Source: SIG588 sp045654545
GTDB taxonomy: Bacteria > Bacillota > Clostridia > Oscillospirales > Acutalibacteraceae
DNA length: 5,941 nt
Direction: 5' to 3'
Assembly (NCBI GenBank): GCA_045654545.1
Contig: JAZONO010000156.1
Span: 1-5,941 of the forward strand
The notes under the pieces are model-generated. The model was not told where the DNA came from. It did no database searches and worked only from the letters and a program-made list of their open reading frames with translations. Position numbers and translations under genes: made by a program. Of this stretch, positions 1 to 5,913 are shown in pieces. Within the stretch, counting starts at the first letter, position 1, and each line of letters starts with the position of its first letter.

Positions 1-91
1 AATGACAGCTATGTTCGCCGCATCCGTGTTCACACCTGACACCATGCCGACCGACGGTGTTTTCCACCAACGCGGCAATCCGCGTACGCAC
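1..91 (-). CDS. Possible 5' end of a divergent gene, truncated by the window edge
   Basis: A minus-strand frame starting at a GTG (91-89) stays open to the window edge and gives about 30 residues, beginning MRTRIAALVENT and then CEHG. The 'LVENT ... EHG' pattern recalls the N-terminus of a class of MBL-fold metallohydrolases that usually start with a short strand, LVENT, and then EHGLS. The residues after EHG here do not match that pattern, so the family guess is weak. A purine-rich AGAAAGAAGG (102-93) lies just upstream and could serve as ribosome binding site, though its spacing is not ideal. A good divergent promoter precedes it. A second minus-strand frame, starting at the GTG at 93-91, is also open to the edge, so the frame is not certain. 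The flanking sequence would settle it. Confidence 0.35.
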   Translation of the reverse strand, partial: MRTRIAALVENTVGRHGVRCEHGCGEHSCH

Positions 92-107
92 ACCTTCTTT
101 CTAAAAA

Positions 108-136
108 AATTTACTATTTTTCTCCATTTATGTTAA
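108..136 (-). promoter_or_regulatory. Divergent sigma-A-type promoter
   Basis: On the minus strand there is a TTAACA -35 box (136-131), a 17-base spacer and a TAAATT -10 box (113-108). Five of six -35 bases and four of six -10 bases match consensus. Transcription would start near 101 and run leftwards into the partial minus-strand reading frame. It lies back to back with the plus-strand operon promoter at 145-173, so the two transcription units would share a short regulatory region. Confidence 0.4.
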
Positions 137-144
137 CCACACAC

Positions 145-173
145 TTTACTTTCATTTTCATCTGTGCTATACT
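145..173 (+). promoter_or_regulatory. Extended -10 promoter of the three-gene operon
   Basis: The -35 box is TTTACT (145-150). After exactly 17 bases comes TATACT (168-173), preceded by the TGN extension at 165-167. The start point would be near 180. The first gene begins about 25 bases later if the GTG at 205 is its start. The same TGNTATACT element with 17-base spacing is seen at two other promoters in this window. Confidence 0.7.
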
Positions 174-204
174 ACACGTGACAAAATGACGGTTGGTGAT
201 TTTT

Positions 205-618
205 GTGTATTACATTTTCTGCTTGGACGAACGCGGCGGTCGCATGTTTATGAAACGCCGCCAGAGCCAAGACCGCGTACTGCGCGAACGGGTGCTGGCA
301 CTCACCGCAGGACACACCTTGTGGATGAGTGGGTATTCTGCCAAGCAATTCACCGAAGGCGGTGGTTTCACGGTGGATGACAACTACGCCGAAAAGGCAG
401 GTGCAGGCGACTACTGCTTCGTGGAGGACAAAGGGTTTGACCTCGCAAACTGTGAAGGGGTTATCCTTTACAACTGGAATCGCCACTACCCCTCGGACGT
501 GAAATGGACCGTTGATCTTTTGGCCCAAGGGTTTGTGCAGACGGCGCAGACCGAGTTTGTCGGTCATTCACACGAGAAGATCACCGAAACGGTCTATCAA
601 AAGGAGGGGATGCAATGA
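205..618 (+). CDS. Small conserved protein of unknown function, first gene of operon
   Basis: This gene encodes 137 residues, soluble, with no signal peptide or membrane segment. The GTG at 205 is preferred as start because GGTGAT (195-200) matches the extended Shine-Dalgarno and sits at the right distance. In-frame TTG at 193 and GTG at 196 would add four or three residues but have almost no leader. Visible conserved-looking blocks are LDERGGRMF near the N-terminus, KRRQSQDR (17-24), LWMSGYSAKQF (39-49), EKAGAGDYCFVED (63-75), LYNWNRHYP (88-96) and GHSHEKITE (120-128). From memory, similar clostridial proteins of this size are sometimes labelled 'ribonuclease Z', but no HxHxDH metallo-beta-lactamase motif is present, so that label is not supported. 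The stop overlaps the start of the lipoprotein nuclease by four bases (ATGA), implying translational coupling. The gene is real, but its function is unknown. Confidence 0.75.
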   Translation: MYYIFCLDERGGRMFMKRRQSQDRVLRERVLALTAGHTLWMSGYSAKQFTEGGGFTVDDNYAEKAGAGDYCFVEDKGFDLANCEGVILYNWNRHYPSDVKWTVDLLAQGFVQTAQTEFVGHSHEKITETVYQKEGMQ

Positions 619-1658
619 ACCGCTGTTTAGCAGCGCTTCTTCTTGTTCTTGTCCTACTGTTTGCAGGCGGTTGCACCGAGGCAGCCCCCCCCGAAAGCGG
701 TGAAAACACCACCTCCCCCGGTGTAGACATCACAACGTCGGTCACCGTTGCCGCAACCACCACGACTGCGACCGACGGTACCACGACCTCCACACGCGAG
801 GAAACCACCACGACTACGGGCACAACGGTCGTCCCCGTGCTCAACGAATATATAAGCGACCGTGCCGCCACGTGGGCGGACATCCCGTCGTATGAAGGGG
901 ATATCTTTTCGATCGTTTTGGACGGCAAGCCGCATTTCACCGCTAACGAGATCACGACGCAAGTATTTGAACTTTACAGCAATTTGGACTCACTCGGGCG
1001 GTGCGGCACGGCGTTTGCCTGCTGTGGCACGGCACTCATGCCCACAGGTGAGCGCGGCAACATCAGCAGTATCAAACCCAGCGGCTGGAAGCAGGCGCAA
1101 TATGACTTTGTGGACGGCAAATACCTTTACAATCGCTGTCATTTGATTGGCTGGCAGTTGTCGGGTGAGGATGCGAATCGTGGCAACCTCATCACAGGTA
1201 CACGGTATATGAACACCGAAGGGATGTTGCCGTTTGAAAATATGGTGGCCGACTACATCCGTGAAACCGATAACCACGTGATGTATCGCATCACCCCGTG
1301 GTTTTACCAAAATGAGTTGGTGGCACGCGGTGTGCAGATCGAAGCGTACTCGGTGGAAGACGGCGGCGAAGGCATCTGCTTTAACGTGTTTTGCCACAAC
1401 GTGCAACCCGGTGTGACGTTGCATTACGCCGATGGCGCAAGCGCACCGGAATCCACCGTCACAACGACAACCGCGACCACCACAACCATTGCCCATGAAA
1501 ACGACGAGAATTACGTGTTGAATACCAACACCAAGAAGATTCACTATCCCGATTGCTCTTCGGCAAAGAGCATCAAACCACATAACCGCGAAGAGTTCAT
1601 CGGTACGCTGGAGGAATTGTTCGGTATGGGATATTCCACCTGCGGCAACTGTTTTTGA
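615..1658 (+). CDS. Lipoprotein DNA/RNA non-specific endonuclease with C-terminal Ada-like zinc-binding domain
   Basis: The protein has 347 residues. The signal peptide (1-19) ends in a lipobox-like FAGGC, with Cys20 the likely lipidated residue, so it should be anchored outside the cytoplasmic membrane. A Thr-rich spacer follows (about 32-72). The nuclease domain (about 75-275) resembles the EndA/streptodornase-like non-specific endonucleases. It has NRCHLIGWQL, a variant of the usual DRGH/DRSH motif, with His176 as the probable general base. NLITGTRYMN (191-200) and the Glu/Asn at 207-208 are probable metal-site elements, and a C-terminal strand pattern matches that family. A second Thr-rich linker (281-291) leads to a tail (299-347) with H-x3-C (His310, Cys314) and C-x2-C (343, 346) in the pattern of the Ada metal-binding domain. 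A strong ribosome binding site, AAGGAGGGG (601-609), precedes ATG 615. Likely roles are degradation of extracellular nucleic acid or DNA uptake. The Asn in place of Asp at 173 is common enough not to imply inactivity, but this is inference. Confidence 0.88.
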   Translation: MNRCLAALLLVLVLLFAGGCTEAAPPESGENTTSPGVDITTSVTVAATTTTATDGTTTSTREETTTTTGTTVVPVLNEYISDRAATWADIPSYEGDIFSIVLDGKPHFTANEITTQVFELYSNLDSLGRCGTAFACCGTALMPTGERGNISSIKPSGWKQAQYDFVDGKYLYNRCHLIGWQLSGEDANRGNLITGTRYMNTEGMLPFENMVADYIRETDNHVMYRITPWFYQNELVARGVQIEAYSVEDGGEGICFNVFCHNVQPGVTLHYADGASAPESTVTTTTATTTTIAHENDENYVLNTNTKKIHYPDCSSAKSIKPHNREEFIGTLEELFGMGYSTCGNCF

Positions 1659-1675
1659 AAGAATAGGAGTATGTA

Positions 1676-2866
1676 ATGAAATCATCTTCTGTGCGACGCC
1701 TTGTGTTTTTGTGCGTCATCACCTATTTTATCAGTTATGTAACGCGCACCAATTTCGGCGCCATTGTTGCCGAGATGGTAGCGGATACGGGATATTCAAA
1801 ATCCCTGCTCTCCATTGCGCTGACCGGCAGTTTTATCACCTACGGTACAGGGCAAATCATCAGCGGCATTTTCGGTGACCGCGTGCAACCGCGCTATTTG
1901 GTGGCCATTGGGTTGGTGGTCACATCGCTGATGAACGTGATCATCCCCTTTTGCTCTTCCCCGTTTTGGATGGCGGCGGTATGGTGTGTGAACGGATTTG
2001 CTCAAGCGTTTATGTGGCCGCCCATCATCAAATTGTTGGCAACCTCCCTTGAAAAAGAGGATTATGACCGCAACTGTACGAAAGTGTCGTGGGGCGCTAA
2101 CGTGGGAACCATTACCATTTATCTGTTCTCACCTCTGCTTATCTTGCTGGCAAGCTGGAAAAGTGTGTTTTTTGCCGCTGCCCTGTGCGGTGTTTTGGGG
2201 CTTCTGCTGTGGTGGAAGATGTGCCCCATCATTCCGCTCTCTCCCCGTGAAAGATCAACAAGTACCAACCGTACATCCGATCTTTTCTCGCCGCTTTTGA
2301 TACTTATCATGGTCGCCATCGTGTTGCAAGGAACTCTTCGAGACGGCATTACCACGTGGATGCCCTCGTTTGTTGCGGAAACCTTCCGCTTAGACGAAGA
2401 AGTGGCCATCTTAACCGGGGTGATTCTGCCGATCTTCAGCATTCTTTCGCTGTGGCTGGCCGGTCTTTTGTATCGCAAAGCATTTCACAATCCGCTCACC
2501 TGTACAGGTGCGATCTTTGGAACAGGGACGCTTGCGGCGCTGCTGCTTATGCTGTTTTACGGAAAGTTTGCGGCTTTGTCGGTTGTTTGTACGGCGTTGC
2601 TTGCCGGTTGCATGCACGGTGCAAACCTCATCCTTGTGTGCTTTCTTCCGCCGTTGCTCGCCAAAAACGGCAACGTTTCCACCGTGTCGGGCGTGCTGAA
2701 TGCCTGCACCTACGTGGGAAGTGCCATCTCCACCTTTGCTTTTCCGCTGGTGGCAGAAAATATGGGTTGGGAAACCACGTTGTACGTGTGGTTGTTTGTG
2801 AGCCTTGCCGGAACGATTTTGTGCCTTTTGGGCATTCCTTCGTGGAAGCGCGCACAAACCCGTTGA
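1676..2866 (+). CDS. MFS transporter of the organophosphate:phosphate antiporter type (GlpT/UhpT-like)
   Basis: The protein has 396 residues with about twelve hydrophobic segments (roughly 8-26, 44-66, 74-92, 97-120, 136-160, 162-182, 204-220, 242-265, 275-296, 298-328, 335-358, 367-388) and a polar central loop at 183-203. The loop 2-3 motif reads GIFGDRVQPR (64-73), the MFS signature in its GlpT-like form. YVTRTNFGAI places Arg24 where GlpT has Arg45, and LRDGITTWMP places Arg222 where GlpT has Arg269. These are the two arginines that bind phosphate in GlpT, so a phosphorylated or anionic substrate is likely, exchanged for inorganic phosphate across the cytoplasmic membrane. Substrate identity cannot be read from sequence. 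The start ATG 1676 follows AGGAG (1665-1669), 17 bases after the nuclease stop, so it is in the same operon. The stop codon overlaps the -35 box of the next promoter. Confidence 0.85.
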   Translation: MKSSSVRRLVFLCVITYFISYVTRTNFGAIVAEMVADTGYSKSLLSIALTGSFITYGTGQIISGIFGDRVQPRYLVAIGLVVTSLMNVIIPFCSSPFWMAAVWCVNGFAQAFMWPPIIKLLATSLEKEDYDRNCTKVSWGANVGTITIYLFSPLLILLASWKSVFFAAALCGVLGLLLWWKMCPIIPLSPRERSTSTNRTSDLFSPLLILIMVAIVLQGTLRDGITTWMPSFVAETFRLDEEVAILTGVILPIFSILSLWLAGLLYRKAFHNPLTCTGAIFGTGTLAALLLMLFYGKFAALSVVCTALLAGCMHGANLILVCFLPPLLAKNGNVSTVSGVLNACTYVGSAISTFAFPLVAENMGWETTLYVWLFVSLAGTILCLLGIPSWKRAQTR

Positions 2867-2891
2867 TTCCAACTGCTTTTTGTGATATACT
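2863..2891 (+). promoter_or_regulatory. Promoter of the branching enzyme gene, overlapping the upstream terminator
   Basis: The -35 box is TTGATT (2863-2868), a 17-base spacer follows, and the extended -10 TGATATACT has its hexamer at 2886-2891. The -35 box includes the transporter stop codon (2864-2866). The predicted start, near 2898, lies inside the left arm of the terminator hairpin at 2892-2917. RNA made here therefore cannot form the full hairpin and should escape termination. Confidence 0.7.
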
Positions 2892-2923
2892 ATACCCGAG
2901 GACACGTTCTCGGGTATTTTTTT
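2892..2923 (+). terminator. Rho-independent terminator of the upstream operon
   Basis: A perfect 9-base stem, ATACCCGAG (2892-2900) with CTCGGGTAT (2909-2917), closes an 8-base loop and runs directly into seven T residues (2917-2923). It follows the transporter stop by 25 bases and ends the three-gene transcript. It sits between the branching enzyme promoter and that gene's ribosome binding site. Confidence 0.85.
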
Positions 2924-2937
2924 CGGGAGGCGGCATA

Positions 2938-4941
2938 ATGAAATATACCATTCTAAAGATCGACCCGTATCTCGCACCCTATGCACAGGACATTGCCCTG
3001 CGCATGGATGCGTATCGCGCCAAGCGGTCACAACTGCTCGGCGACGGGGATCTTGTGTCCTTTGCCAACAGCCACCTCTATTTCGGTATTCATAAAACCG
3101 CAGACGGTTGGGTGTACCGTGAATGGGCACCTGCCGCCGATGCGATGTATGTGACGGGCGATTTCAACGGATGGGACGTCACCGCGCACCCCATGACCGC
3201 GCTTAAAAACGGCGTGTTTGAAATTACCTTGCCCGAAAATACGCTTGCCGTGGGACAAAAGATCCAAGCGATCGTGCAACACGGCGGCGAGCTGTTGCGC
3301 CGCATTCCCACCCACGCCACGCGCGTGGTGCAAGATCCCGTGACCTACCTGTGGTGCGCCGAAGTGGACGATGCACTGTGGGACGACTACCAATGGACGG
3401 ACAAGGACTTTAAGCCTGCACAACATCCGCTGATTTATGAATGTCACATCGGCATGGCGGGCGAAACGGGTGAAGTGAGCAGTTACCCCCACTTTACCGA
3501 GCACATTCTGCCGCGTGTAAAAACGCTCGGCTATAACACCATCCAGATCATGGCGGTAATGGAACATCCGTATTACGGGTCATTCGGGTATCAGGTGTCA
3601 AACTTCTTTGCCCCTTCGTCGCGCTACGGCACGGCACGGGAGTTGAAAGACCTCATCAACACCGCCCACCGCATGGGCATTACCGTGCTGTTGGATGTGG
3701 TGCATTCCCACGCGGTGAGCAATACCGAAGAAGGGTTGGCGCAGTTTGACGGCACCTCCTATCAGTTCTTCCACGAAGGGCCCCGAGGGGATCATCCTAC
3801 ATGGGGAACCAAGCTCTTTAACTACGACAAAAATGAAGTGTTGCACTTCCTTCTGTCCAATCTGAAATACTGGATGGAGATCTTCCATTTTGACGGATTC
3901 CGTTTTGACGGCGTGACCTCCATGCTGTATCACGATCACGGGTTGGGCAGTGCCTTCACCGATTACGGGATGTACTTCTCCCCCAACACCGACGTTCAGG
4001 CCATCACCTATTTGCAACTCGCCAACGAACTGATCCACACCGTGAATCCCCGTGCCGTCACCGTGGCGGAGGATATGTCGGGGATGCCGGGAATGTGCCT
4101 GCCCATCAAAGACGGCGGCATCGGATTTGACTACCGTTTATCCATGGGCGTGCCCGACTTGTGGATCAAGTGGCTGAAAGAGCGTGTCGACCAAGATTGG
4201 GATATGGGAACGCTGTGGTATGAGTTGACGAATCGCCGTCCCAAGGAAAAAGCGGTGGGATACTGTGAATCCCACGACCAAGCCTTGGTAGGCGACAAAA
4301 CCATTATGTTCCGCTTGTGCGATGCTGAAATGTATACCCATATGAACAAGGCGAGTGAAAGTGCCGTGATCGACCGCGGTATGGCATTGCATAAGATGAT
4401 CCGTTTGATCACCTCCACCCTGGCAGGCGAAGGGTACCTCACCTTTATGGGCAACGAATTCGGACATCCCGAATGGATCGATTTTCCGCGTGAGGGTAAC
4501 GGATGGAGTTATCATTACTGTCGCCGTCAATGGAGTTTGGCGGACAACGAGTTGTTGCGGTACGGACAGCTCCGTGCGTTTGACCGTGCGATGATCGCGC
4601 TGTTGCGGCGTGAACGCTTGCTTTCCAAAACAGCCAAATTGCTGTGGCATCACAACCACCACAATTTGATGGTGTATCAAAAAGGCGACGTGATCTTCGC
4701 CTTCAACTTCCACCCCACCCGTTCGGAAGAAAACTTGTGGATCTCCGTGAACGCCCCGTCGGCATACGACGTTCTGCTCACCACCGATGAGGGCACCTTC
4801 GGCGGCTTTGACCGCGTGGACAAGACCTACCGTTACCACACCGAATGTCACGAGGGGGACAACGGATTTTACCTCTATCTCCCTGCCCGCACCGCGGTGG
4901 TGCTAAAAAAGGATAATGCCAAAAGCACGGAAGAGCATTGA
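2938..4941 (+). CDS. glgB: 1,4-alpha-glucan branching enzyme, eukaryotic-type GH13_8
   Basis: This cytoplasmic enzyme (667 residues) cuts alpha-1,4 glucan chains and transfers them to form alpha-1,6 branches in glycogen. ATG 2938 is chosen because GGGAGG (2925-2930) lies 7 bases upstream. The same frame is open further upstream, but that stretch lies inside the transporter gene. The order of parts is an N-terminal helical segment with IDPYLAPYA (8-16), a CBM48-like domain (about 45-140, with EWAPAAD and GDFNGWD), a catalytic barrel (about 165-560) and a C-terminal beta domain (about 570-655). Catalytic motifs are complete: DVVHSHA (253-259), GFRFDGVTSM with nucleophile Asp324, AED with acid/base Glu378, and ESHDQALVGD with Asp447. 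Blocks such as MEHPYYGSFGYQVSNFF, DAEMYTHM, VIDRG and GNEFGHPEWIDFPR closely match animal and plant branching enzymes, and the catalytic spacing is nearly that of human GBE1. It is transcribed alone; no glgC, glgA or glgP is adjacent. Confidence 0.95.
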   Translation: MKYTILKIDPYLAPYAQDIALRMDAYRAKRSQLLGDGDLVSFANSHLYFGIHKTADGWVYREWAPAADAMYVTGDFNGWDVTAHPMTALKNGVFEITLPENTLAVGQKIQAIVQHGGELLRRIPTHATRVVQDPVTYLWCAEVDDALWDDYQWTDKDFKPAQHPLIYECHIGMAGETGEVSSYPHFTEHILPRVKTLGYNTIQIMAVMEHPYYGSFGYQVSNFFAPSSRYGTARELKDLINTAHRMGITVLLDVVHSHAVSNTEEGLAQFDGTSYQFFHEGPRGDHPTWGTKLFNYDKNEVLHFLLSNLKYWMEIFHFDGFRFDGVTSMLYHDHGLGSAFTDYGMYFSPNTDVQAITYLQLANELIHTVNPRAVTVAEDMSGMPGMCLPIKDGGIGFDYRLSMGVPDLWIKWLKERVDQDWDMGTLWYELTNRRPKEKAVGYCESHDQALVGDKTIMFRLCDAEMYTHMNKASESAVIDRGMALHKMIRLITSTLAGEGYLTFMGNEFGHPEWIDFPREGNGWSYHYCRRQWSLADNELLRYGQLRAFDRAMIALLRRERLLSKTAKLLWHHNHHNLMVYQKGDVIFAFNFHPTRSEENLWISVNAPSAYDVLLTTDEGTFGGFDRVDKTYRYHTECHEGDNGFYLYLPARTAVVLKKDNAKSTEEH

Positions 4942-4959
4942 TCTCTTTCGTGTTTTTTT
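4926..4959 (+). terminator. Rho-independent terminator spanning the branching enzyme stop codon
   Basis: The stem pairs CACGGAAGAG (4926-4935) with CTCTTTCGTG (4943-4952). All ten pairs form, one of them a G-U. The stem closes a 7-base loop, CATTGAT, that contains the TGA stop (4939-4941). Seven T residues follow (4953-4959), and the A run at 4921-4924 can extend the stem. The left arm encodes the last residues of the enzyme. Confidence 0.8.
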
Positions 4960-5051
4960 CACAGCAAGTGACACCGATTACGGCGGCGATATGCGGTGGG
5001 AGTTTGTGCGACGTGATGGGCAATCTGTTTGATCGCGATACGGCTGTTTGC

Positions 5052-5086
5052 TTTTTGCAAAAATATGTTGCATTGTGCAAAATATT
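5052..5086. promoter_or_regulatory. Candidate operator: two adjacent palindromes with TTGCA/TGCAA half-sites
   Basis: A perfect 12-base palindrome, TTTTTGCAAAAA (5052-5063), is followed by a longer inverted repeat with 11-base arms (5062-5072 and 5076-5086) around a 3-base centre. Ten of eleven arm positions pair, and its core is TTGCA-TTG-TGCAA. TGCAAAA recurs at exactly 20 bases (5056 and 5076), about two helical turns. The second palindrome covers the -35 box of the repressor gene promoter, so binding there would block RNA polymerase. The likely ligand is the S24 repressor encoded just downstream. The stretch 4960-5051 before it shows no gene or motif that I can support. Confidence 0.6.
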
Positions 5087-5096
5087 GTGGTATACT
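5068..5096 (+). promoter_or_regulatory. Extended -10 promoter of the S24 repressor gene
   Basis: The -35 box TTGCAT (5068-5073) is followed by a 17-base spacer and the extended -10 TGGTATACT, with its hexamer at 5091-5096. The poor -35 box is part of the palindromic operator. The start point would be near 5103, so the leader is short and ends in the ribosome binding site AAGGAG (5106-5111). Confidence 0.65.
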
Positions 5097-5119
5097 ATCC
5101 TCCGTAAGGAGTGATCGGT

Positions 5120-5794
5120 GTGAAAGAATTGGACGTACAACTGCTTGGCGCACGTATGGAAGAACGCCGCAAACAACTGGGGCTCACGTTGGCCGATATT
5201 GCCGACGAGGTGTCGGTGGCATTTTCCACCATTCAGCGATATGAAAAAGGCAAGATCGAAAACATCAAATTGCCCGTGATCGAATCGGTGGCGCGCGTGT
5301 TGCGCGTGGATATGGCGTGGTTGCTCGGCAAGACCGATGCCATGCATTCGGGTGCGTTCCCCACCCCCTACGTGACAGAGGAGTACGTCACCTTTCCCGT
5401 GATCGGTGAAGTGGCGGCCGGGTATGAGCATTTGGCAGAAGAAGTGTGGGACGGCGATGCGGTGGATATTCCCGTGAGTTTCCTGCACGGACGACCGAAG
5501 TCGGATTACTTTGTGTTGCGGGTATGCGGTGACAGTATGTACCCGATGTATCTGGACGGTGACACAGTACTGGTGTTAAAGACCGATACATTGGAGTACA
5601 GCGGACAGACGGCACTGGTGATGTATAACAGCGAAGAGGCCACGCTGAAAAAAGTGGAATTTGCCGAGGGTGAACCTTGGCTTCGTTTGGTGGCGATCAA
5701 CCCAATGTATCAGCCGCGTTTGCTGGAAAACGAGGAGTTGGCGCAATGCCGCATCATTGGTGTTCCCCGTTATTTGATACGTGAGACAAAGTAA
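5120..5794 (+). CDS. S24-family self-cleaving repressor (XRE-type HTH plus LexA/CI-like peptidase)
   Basis: The protein has 224 residues. GTG 5120 is taken as the start because AAGGAG (5106-5111) sits 8 bases before it. The in-frame GTG at 5111 overlaps that site and would add only three residues. The N-terminal helix-turn-helix domain (about 8-70) is of the Cro/C1 (XRE) type, with LTLADIADEVSVAFSTIQRYEKG (about 22-44) as the binding helices. It is not the winged helix of true LexA. The C-terminal S24 domain (about 95-220) has a LexA-like cleavage site in GEVAAGYE (Ala100-Gly101), the nucleophile Ser139 in GDSMYP and the general base Lys177 in EEATLKKVEF. All parts needed for RecA-stimulated self-cleavage are therefore present, and response to DNA damage is likely but inferred. 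The promoter palindromes suggest autorepression. Phage CI-like repressor or chromosomal stress regulator are both possible; no phage genes are seen nearby. Confidence 0.9.
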   Translation: MKELDVQLLGARMEERRKQLGLTLADIADEVSVAFSTIQRYEKGKIENIKLPVIESVARVLRVDMAWLLGKTDAMHSGAFPTPYVTEEYVTFPVIGEVAAGYEHLAEEVWDGDAVDIPVSFLHGRPKSDYFVLRVCGDSMYPMYLDGDTVLVLKTDTLEYSGQTALVMYNSEEATLKKVEFAEGEPWLRLVAINPMYQPRLLENEELAQCRIIGVPRYLIRETK

Positions 5795-5800
5795 AAACGA

Positions 5801-5818
5801 ACCCACCGTATGGTGGGT
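5801..5818 (+). other. Small GC-rich hairpin after the repressor gene
   Basis: A perfect 7-base stem, ACCCACC (5801-5807) with GGTGGGT (5812-5818), closes a GTAT loop seven bases after the repressor stop codon. No T run follows, so it is not a canonical intrinsic terminator. It could protect the 3' end of the mRNA or help the stronger terminator just downstream. Confidence 0.45.
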
Positions 5819-5837
5819 GGTCATAGGGATAAAATTG

Positions 5838-5880
5838 GAGAGGATGCATCGTCGAAGATACATCCTCTCTGTTTGTTTTG
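5838..5880 (+). terminator. Rho-independent terminator of the S24 repressor gene
   Basis: A 13-base stem pairs GAGAGGATGCATC (5838-5850) with GATACATCCTCTC (5857-5869), with one C-A mismatch, around a 6-base loop GTCGAA. It is followed by a T-rich tail, TGTTTGTTTTG (5870-5880). The minus-strand side also has a modest T-rich stretch, so it may work in both directions. Confidence 0.85.
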
Positions 5881-5913
5881 TGAATATTGATGCCACTTGG
5901 AAAGCGGATGTGA

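Noticed and set aside
186..380. ATG-initiated frame of 64 codons overlapping the first gene
   Set aside because: No ribosome binding site, Arg-rich out-of-frame translation, and it overlaps the better supported gene at 205-618.
703..836. ACC/ACG-rich tract that could be a DNA tandem repeat
   Set aside because: It is explained by the Thr-rich linker of the lipoprotein. Codons vary and no regular repeat unit is visible.
990..1685. Long minus-strand open frame (231 codons) opposite the nuclease gene
   Set aside because: It is a shadow of the plus-strand gene with a His/Val-rich translation and no recognisable domain. Similar shadows at 172-567, 2411-3130, 4138-4851 and 4778-5488 were rejected for the same reason.
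2356..2937. In-frame upstream extension of the branching enzyme reading frame by 194 codons
   Set aside because: It lies within the transporter gene in another frame, has no family resemblance, and the ribosome binding site and N-terminal homology both place the start at 2938.
4950..5114. Small plus-strand frame of about 54 codons between the branching enzyme and the repressor
   Set aside because: No ribosome binding site. It begins in the terminator T run and crosses the promoter and operator, so it is unlikely to be translated.
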